This document shows positions 58,935 to 64,000 of a stretch of 64,000 nt of DNA, one piece after another. Source of the DNA: JBGTSJ01 sp041940305 (GTDB lineage: Bacteria; Planctomycetota; Planctomycetia; Planctomycetales; Planctomycetaceae). The stretch lies in NCBI GenBank assembly GCA_041940305.1, contig JBGTSJ010000008.1, positions 173,203-237,202 of the forward strand, in the 5' to 3' direction. Below the pieces are notes generated by a model. The model made no database searches. It saw only the letters and a program-made list of their open reading frames with translations, and was not told the DNA's origin. Position 1 is the stretch's first letter. Each line of letters begins with the position of its first letter. The position numbers and the translations under genes were made by a program.

Positions 58935-59038
58935 GGAGTACCGCCTTCAGGCTGCGTCGGGAGGCAGGGTGTTTCCCCTCCGCCATCAGCGCCGGGGGAT
59001 GGTGGTGATTACGTGGGATAGCCTGAAGGCTGGACTCC
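58935..59038. repeat. 19-bp imperfect inverted repeat
   Basis: Arms 58935-58953 (GGAGTACCGCCTTCAGGCT) and 59020-59038, whose reverse complement matches in 17 of 19 positions, with 66 bases between. The phrase GGAGTACCGCCTTCAGGC is recalled as an intergenic repeat in planctomycetes (not searched). It lies between the rnr start and the MATE gene end, on the same strand. Confidence 0.6.
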
Positions 59039-59056
59039 AGCATTTCGACACCAGCT

Positions 59057-60436
59057 TTACACGCGGACGTGCAGCCAGCCGCCGAGAGTGAACCGCACCG
59101 CGGCGAGCAGACCGCGGAGAAACATATCGGCGCACATCCCGATCCACGCGCCGTACAAACCTCCCTCCAGCACCACCCCGCACACATACGCCACCGGCAG
59201 GCGGACGCCAAGCGTCGTGATCAGCGTGATCCACATCGGAACCCGGGTGTCCCCCGCGCCGCGCAGGCCCCCGATGTACACGATGGCAATGATCAGCGGG
59301 AGCTGGAACAGCGCGGCGAGCCGGAAGGCGGGCGCCCCCACCTCCACCACTGCAGGGCTGTTGTGCATGAACGCATAAATCGCATGCGCGCCGAAGAAGA
59401 ACACGACCGTGATGACGACACCCAGCAGGCCGCATTGCAGGACGGCTTCGTGTCCGGCGCGGCGGGCTCGGGGAGGGTCGCCGGCGCCGAGTGATTGGCC
59501 GATCATCGTGGCCGCCGCCGCGGCCCAGGCGACGGCGGGAAGATACGTGATCGCCTCCACGCGAATCCCCACGACGTGCGCCGCAAACGCCGCCTCGCCA
59601 AACCCGCCGATGATCCGCAGGAACACGTAGTGCCCCAGCCACATCACCACGCCGTCCAGTGCCGCCGGAATGCCGATCCGCAGAATCCGGCCGACGACGG
59701 CGTCCCGCAGTTTCAACTCCGACGGGATGAGCTTAAGCCCGCTCACCCCCCGAATGAGAACCGCAGTCATCAGCAGGCCGCCGGTGGAACGCGCAATGAT
59801 CGTGCCGGTGACGATCCCGTCCACGCCAAGAGACGGGAGCGGCCCCGGACCATAAACCAGCAGCGTCGAAGCGATCACGTTGATGATGTTGACCGCGCTG
59901 AAAATCAGCATGGGCGTCCGCATGTTGCCGCACCCGCGCAGCGCCGCCGCGCCCACATACCCCACGCTGCTGAACATCAGGCCGATGGCGTCCAGCCGCA
60001 GGTAACGGGTCGTGATGTCGATCACCTCCTCCCCCTGCAGCACGAACGACGCGGCGATCCGCGCCAGCGGCAGGATCGTCGCCAGCACAAACAAACCCAC
60101 GAGCAGGCCGAGCGCGAATGAACGGTTGGTGACGCGGTTGGCCTCGTCATCATCCCCCGCGCCGCGGGCCCGGGCGACCAGCGCCGTCGTCCCGGTGGCC
60201 ACGAACGAGAACAGCAGCGACGCCAGCCAGCCGATATACGCGCCGACTCCTACGGCGCCGGTCGCGGCGCTGCTGATCTCCTGCGGCAGATGTCCCGCCA
60301 GGATCGTGTCGTACAGGCCGACGCAGAAGCTCAGGAACTGCTCCAGCAGCACCGGCAGTGCGAGATGCAGCAGCGTGCGGCGGAGGTCCCCGGTCAGAAT
60401 GGCGGTGCGGCGGTCGTCGTTTATCCCGGCGGCCAC
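59057..60436 (-). CDS. MATE-family efflux transporter
   Basis: 459 residues, family length, with about 12 membrane helices in two pseudo-symmetric halves. The opening LLHLALPVLLEQFLSFCVGLYDTILAGHLP and the second-half LRIGIPAALDGVVMWLGHYV are typical; GWLASLLFSFVATGTTALVA and WAAAAATMIGQSLGAG carry the conserved small-residue patterns. It exports cationic drugs or metabolites against Na+ or H+. The start overlaps the 3' end of the HIT gene by 16 bases, so the two are co-transcribed. Substrate not predictable. Confidence 0.92.
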   Translation of the reverse strand: MAAGINDDRRTAILTGDLRRTLLHLALPVLLEQFLSFCVGLYDTILAGHLPQEISSAATGAVGVGAYIGWLASLLFSFVATGTTALVARARGAGDDDEANRVTNRSFALGLLVGLFVLATILPLARIAASFVLQGEEVIDITTRYLRLDAIGLMFSSVGYVGAAALRGCGNMRTPMLIFSAVNIINVIASTLLVYGPGPLPSLGVDGIVTGTIIARSTGGLLMTAVLIRGVSGLKLIPSELKLRDAVVGRILRIGIPAALDGVVMWLGHYVFLRIIGGFGEAAFAAHVVGIRVEAITYLPAVAWAAAAATMIGQSLGAGDPPRARRAGHEAVLQCGLLGVVITVVFFFGAHAIYAFMHNSPAVVEVGAPAFRLAALFQLPLIIAIVYIGGLRGAGDTRVPMWITLITTLGVRLPVAYVCGVVLEGGLYGAWIGMCADMFLRGLLAAVRFTLGGWLHVRV

Positions 60437-60768
60437 TTCAACCGTCGCTTTCCGAGCAGGTGCAGATGCAGGTGCGGGACTTCCTGCCCGCCGTCTTCCC
60501 CGCAGTTGATCACCACGCGGTAGCCGTTGTCGAGTCCCAGCTCCGCGGCGACCTGCCTGAGGACGACGAACAGATGACCGATCAGCGGCGCGTCGTCCGG
60601 CTCGATGTCGGCCAGTGAGACAATCTCCTTCTTGGGGATCACCAGGACATGGACCGGGGCCTGCGGCCGGATATCGTGGAACGCGAGGGCCCGCTCATCC
60701 TCGTAGACGATCTGGGCGGGGATCTCCTTGTCGATGATGCGGCGGAAGATCGTAGGCTGGTCGGGCAT
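60421..60768 (-). CDS. HIT-family nucleotide hydrolase (HINT-like)
   Basis: 115 residues. Opening TIFRRIIDKEIPAQIVYEDE and the histidine-triad motif EVPHLHLHLLGKRR are those of the HINT branch, which hydrolyses purine nucleoside phosphoramidates such as AMP-lysine. The nucleotide-binding stretch HDIRPQAPVHVLVIPKKEI is complete. Cytosolic homodimer. It overlaps the following MATE gene by 16 bases, most likely as an operon of convenience. The upstream gap to 61019 holds both divergent promoters, but none is convincing. Confidence 0.95.
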   Translation of the reverse strand: MPDQPTIFRRIIDKEIPAQIVYEDERALAFHDIRPQAPVHVLVIPKKEIVSLADIEPDDAPLIGHLFVVLRQVAAELGLDNGYRVVINCGEDGGQEVPHLHLHLLGKRRLKWPPG

Positions 60769-61019
60769 CGTGAACTCCGGGTTGCGGCGTTCGGAAGTGG
60801 GAGTGCGGCAGCGTTGCGGCCGGCATGATCGACATATCCGGCAATCCTGTCACACTCGGCGAAGGGCGCTGATGCGATTGTGAGGCATCGTGGCGATCCG
60901 TCAACGTGTCTGTGGTGGGGCTGCCGCCGTCAATTCCCACGATTGAGGACTTTCTGCAAGCTATTGTTGCCGAACGCTGACGTTTCTGCAGCCGCAGCCG
61001 CCTCATTGGGAATTCGCCC

Positions 61020-61466
61020 ATGCGATGCTTCCGCTCAGTCCGGCCGTCCGACCGTCGCGGTGCGTCGGTTGTGGAGATGGCCATCGTGCTGCCGGTCTTC
61101 ATGATGGTCGTGATGGGCATCATCGAGTTCGGCCGCGGGATGATGGTCGGGCAGCTGGTGACCAACGCGGCCCGCTACGGTGCACGGCTCGCCGCCGTGG
61201 ACGGCTCCACCAATGCGTCCGTTAAACAGGACGTCGAGGACTTTCTCGTGGAGGCCGTGGGGATTGCGGCGTCGGATGCCACGGTCACAGTCACGGTCAC
61301 CGCCGCACCGGGCAATCCGGACCCCCTCAACGACCTGATGAAGGCTCAGCCCAAGGACCTGGTGAAGGTGCACGTCCTGATTCCGTACGACAAGGTGGGC
61401 TACGTCGGCGGCAAATGGCTCAACGGCACCCAGCTCACCGGACAGTGCACAATGCGGCATGAGTGA
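61020..61466 (+). CDS. TadE-like pseudopilin
   Basis: 148 residues. A short basic head with RRGASVVEMAIVLPVFMMVV: the TadE/pseudopilin signature with Glu five residues after the cleavage Ala and a long hydrophobic helix (~16-38), then IIEFGRGMMVGQLVTNAARY. The C-terminal part is a beta-rich extracytoplasmic domain. TadE proteins are minor pseudopilins of Tad (Flp) pili and need a TadV-type or other prepilin peptidase such as 25031. No tad operon is nearby, so it is an orphan or part of a pseudopilus formed with other copies. ATG is reasonably placed. Confidence 0.85.
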   Translation: MRCFRSVRPSDRRGASVVEMAIVLPVFMMVVMGIIEFGRGMMVGQLVTNAARYGARLAAVDGSTNASVKQDVEDFLVEAVGIAASDATVTVTVTAAPGNPDPLNDLMKAQPKDLVKVHVLIPYDKVGYVGGKWLNGTQLTGQCTMRHE

Positions 61467-61589
61467 GGGCGGGTCACCGCTACGGGGCGAACGGCTCCGA
61501 CCCGTTGCGAGCCGAACCGCCCTGTCTGCAGGACCCGGCGCTGGACACGCTCCGCCGGCTCGCTGCCTGCCTGCGGCTTGCCAGGCGCC

Positions 61590-63662
61590 CTACGGCGCAG
61601 CGTCGAGCGTGACCGCGTCAGCCGTCGCGTCCGAAGCCACCTCGACCGGCACGGACCACGCCTGCCGCGCAAACCGGCACACTCCACCCGTCCCCTCGCG
61701 GCAATACGTGTAACTCAGTGCCAGTTCGAACGTCCCCGCTCCCGACTGCTCAGTCAGCGGCACCTCGATCGTCGCTTCGAGTTCACCGGCCGTCGCCTCT
61801 CCCTTGACGTTGAGCTGATCGGCTTCGATCAACCCCTGCTCGCCGGCAGCGTTCAGCGTGTACGTGACCGGCCCCAGCTTGTTCAGCTTGAACCCCTCCG
61901 GCAGTTCAAAGTTGATCGTGAACCGCAGCGACTTCCCCGGCTTCACCCGTTGCTGCGCCACCTCGGTCGGCGCCGGTCCCGGTGTCGCCGGCCGCGGCGC
62001 CGTCGTCCGCTCCGGCGGCGACAGGCCGTCCACGGCGAACTCGCGCGCCTCGCGCGTCGAGAGGTTCACTGCCAGTATGCGGTGGTTGTTCGTGTCCGCG
62101 ACGAACAGCGTCTCCCCGGCCACCGTCAGTCCCGCCGGCTCCGACAGCTGCACCGGCGACGTCGCCGCGCCGGTCTCACCCGTCCCGATCCAGGTCCGGC
62201 TCTCGCGCGTCGCCGGATCGACGACCTTGATCTTGTGGTTGTAGGCGTCGGCCACGTACAGCAGGCCGTCGTGAAAGACGATCCCCAGCGGATGCTGCAG
62301 CCGCACGTTGTCTCCCACGCCGTCGATATCGCCGAATTCAAACAGCGACCGCCCCCGTTCCAGGTCATGCGCGCCGACGATCGTCGTCACGGCGCCCCGC
62401 GCTCCGGCCGTCGCCTTCCGCACGGCCGAGCCTTCGCTGTCCACGAAGTACAGAGCTGTTCCGTCCGTCGTGATACCCGATGGCTGCGCCAGCGACGAGA
62501 ACTCCAGCGGACCGTCGAGGATGTCTTCCCGTCCGTTTCCGGCAAACACCTCGATCGTGTCGCTCCCCAGCCGGTGCTGCCACAGCTGATGCGGCCCCGC
62601 CATCGCGATATACAGCACGCCGTCCAGCTCGATCAGCGCCCAGGGACTGTTGAGCGCCGTCTCGCGCAGCGTTCCGCCGTTCGTCCGCATCTGGGACTGC
62701 ACTCCCGTCCCCGCCAGCGTCGCCACGGTGCGGGCTTCCAGATCGACGGCCCGCAGCAGATGGTTCTCGGTGTCCGCCACGTACAGCGTCTCGCCGACGA
62801 GCGCCATTCCCTGCGGATGGTCGAACGTCGCCTTCTCAAATCCGCCGTCGGCGTTCCCGATCACCCCGCTGCCGATCACGTCCAGCAGCCGGCCGTCCAG
62901 CGAACTGATCACGATCCGGTTGTGGTTGCTGTCCGAGATGAACAGCCGCCCCCCCGCTTCGTCGGCCAGCACCTTGCCCGGATACCGCAGCGGCGTCGGC
63001 TCGACATCGTCCCGCTCAAGGTCGAATCGCACCGGCGTCTCATCCAGGGTTCCTTTCGCCCGGTGGTACTCCACCACTTTGCCGATCACCGTGTCGAACA
63101 GGTCCCGGATCCCTTCCCCCGTCTGCAGTCCCACGAACTGCCCTTCCGGATCGACCAGCACGAGTTGCGGCCACGCGCGGAACAGGTACTTCTCCGCAAT
63201 CACCCCGTTGGCGTCGTTCACCACCGGATGCTCGATCTCGTACCGCAGGATCGCATCGCGGATATTGTCCGAGTCCTTCTCGTTGTCGAACTTCGCCGCA
63301 TGCACGCCGATCACCACCAGTTGGTCGGCGTACTTCTTCTCCAGGTACTTCAGGTCCGGCAGGATGTGAATGCAGTTGATGCAGCAGTAGGTCCAGAAGT
63401 CGAGCAGGACGACCTTCCCGCGCAGCTCGCGGATGTCGATCTCACCGGTGGTATTGAACCACTCCGTCCCCCCTTCGAGACTCGGCGCCGGAAACCGCCC
63501 CGGGAACGGGTTTTCCGCTGGCGGATCAGCTTCCGCGGCCTCCGCGTCGTCTCCCCTGACGACGGGAACGCCCGGTCCCGCCAGCAGCATCGCGACGAGA
63601 CTCAATCCGATGATCGCCCGGCCACAGCCCGGCTTCCCAGCGCGAGACACAATCCTCTGCAT
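61590..63662 (-). CDS. Exported thioredoxin-like/NHL-repeat protein (NHLRC2-like)
   Basis: 690 residues from ATG at 63662, which gives a signal peptide (IIGLSLVAMLLAGPGVPVVR); the frame is open to 63782. A thioredoxin/TlpA-type domain comes first (~60-205), with the redox motif FWTYCCINCIHILPDL (Cys94-x-x-Cys97). An NHL propeller with repeats such as ADEAGGRLFISDSNHNRIVI, ALVGETLYVADTENHLLRAV and YVADAYNHKIKVVD occupies ~235-560, and a beta-sandwich closes the chain. The order thioredoxin-NHL is that of vertebrate NHLRC2. The redox partner is unknown; a periplasmic disulfide function is inferred. Confidence 0.9.
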   Translation of the reverse strand: MQRIVSRAGKPGCGRAIIGLSLVAMLLAGPGVPVVRGDDAEAAEADPPAENPFPGRFPAPSLEGGTEWFNTTGEIDIRELRGKVVLLDFWTYCCINCIHILPDLKYLEKKYADQLVVIGVHAAKFDNEKDSDNIRDAILRYEIEHPVVNDANGVIAEKYLFRAWPQLVLVDPEGQFVGLQTGEGIRDLFDTVIGKVVEYHRAKGTLDETPVRFDLERDDVEPTPLRYPGKVLADEAGGRLFISDSNHNRIVISSLDGRLLDVIGSGVIGNADGGFEKATFDHPQGMALVGETLYVADTENHLLRAVDLEARTVATLAGTGVQSQMRTNGGTLRETALNSPWALIELDGVLYIAMAGPHQLWQHRLGSDTIEVFAGNGREDILDGPLEFSSLAQPSGITTDGTALYFVDSEGSAVRKATAGARGAVTTIVGAHDLERGRSLFEFGDIDGVGDNVRLQHPLGIVFHDGLLYVADAYNHKIKVVDPATRESRTWIGTGETGAATSPVQLSEPAGLTVAGETLFVADTNNHRILAVNLSTREAREFAVDGLSPPERTTAPRPATPGPAPTEVAQQRVKPGKSLRFTINFELPEGFKLNKLGPVTYTLNAAGEQGLIEADQLNVKGEATAGELEATIEVPLTEQSGAGTFELALSYTYCREGTGGVCRFARQAWSVPVEVASDATADAVTLDAAP

Positions 63663-64000
63663 CCGTTGGACCTCCCCTGGTGATGCCCCGTCAAACGAGT
63701 GCAGGAACCTTTGGTCGTCCGCGAAGCGGACGGCCCAAAGTCGTAGGCACACTCCGTGTGCCGTCCCCTGGATTCGCTGCAACCCTCAGCTCTCGCCGGG
63801 CCACGCCATGCGAACTCCAGATATCCGCTCCTGCACCCCGTCAAAACCGTCCCTGGCGCCGGCAGCGCCCCATTGGCCGCCGCCCTTAACGCGCTTCACC
63901 CATCCTAGCAAAGCCCCCCCCACCGCAAAACTCCCTCACCATTCACCCAGGGCAATCGCCAAGTACCCCTTGACCGGCGTGCGTAGAATGGAGGTGAGTT
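63663..64000. other. Gene-free end of window with palindrome
   Basis: 338 bases with no supported gene. It holds the palindrome GGCACAC (63746-63752) TCC GTGTGCC (63756-63762), a 7-bp perfect stem similar to 4499-4516. The last bases contain GGAGGTGAG, which may belong to a gene starting beyond the window. Confidence 0.5.

Noticed and set aside
60943..60967. Promoter TTGAGG / TATTGT before the TadE gene
   Set aside because: The spacer is 13 bases, well below the usual 16-18.
63970..63989. Promoter TTGACC / TAGAAT at the window end
   Set aside because: The spacer is only 8 bases, too short for sigma-70 contact.

Overview
The window comes from a high-GC member of the Planctomycetes. The evidence is two DUF1501 sulfatase-like proteins, a PSCyt1/DUF1549/DUF1553 cytochrome paired with one of them, a PVC-type membrane-bound dehydrogenase with a CxxCH tail, a DUF1559 pseudopilin-like protein, large VCBS/FG-GAP proteins ending in ASPIC/UnbV, and a secreted thioredoxin-NHL protein. 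An LptD-like outer-membrane protein shows a Gram-negative type envelope. Genus cannot be fixed from the sequence alone.

Layout. 1-6521: a window-truncated PQQ-propeller/TPR protein, a secreted SGNH hydrolase and a DUF1569 protein. 6633-19975: a tRNA-Asp gene followed by an integrated island of about 13.3 kb, bounded by a perfect 56-bp direct repeat of the tRNA 3' part. The left end carries a tyrosine recombinase lacking its N-terminal half and a broken KAP NTPase. The cargo is two paralogous TPR/VCBS/ASPIC-UnbV giants, a VCBS protein with a CxxCH motif, a lipoprotein, a DUF1559 protein and a TPR membrane protein. A small winged-helix gene lies near the right end. The island separates tRNA-Asp from tRNA-Phe (20025), which probably once stood in tandem. 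20159-26582: an actin-like protein translationally coupled to an SLBB envelope protein, two response regulators (one fused to an anti-sigma type kinase domain), a prepilin peptidase and a Fur-family regulator.

26881-41338: DUF1501 protein, MtfA-like peptidase, a 1,080-residue YCF48/BNR protein with a CBM9-like end, a c-type cytochrome, UspA, TrpB, an amidohydrolase, the PVC dehydrogenase and an SMP-30 lactonase-like protein. 41551-51680: PSCyt1/DUF1501 operon, an Nramp-related transporter without the usual metal-binding motif, a secreted CX4CH protein, archaeal-type phosphoglycerate mutase, and a member of a planctomycete paralog family. 51809-63662: YugP-like peptidase, LptD-like protein behind a near-consensus promoter, a DgkA-like protein without the expected glutamate, RNase R, MATE transporter, HIT protein, TadE pseudopilin and the thioredoxin-NHL protein.

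The most interesting region is the tRNA-Asp island. Its integrase C-terminus is read through the antisense of the tRNA. Excision would exchange a 3-residue tail for a 24-residue one. The island ends appear to supply a terminator behind tRNA-Asp and a promoter in front of tRNA-Phe. The cargo is an apparently co-packaged set of surface proteins rather than resistance or defence genes. All functional assignments rest on motif reading; no database search was run.
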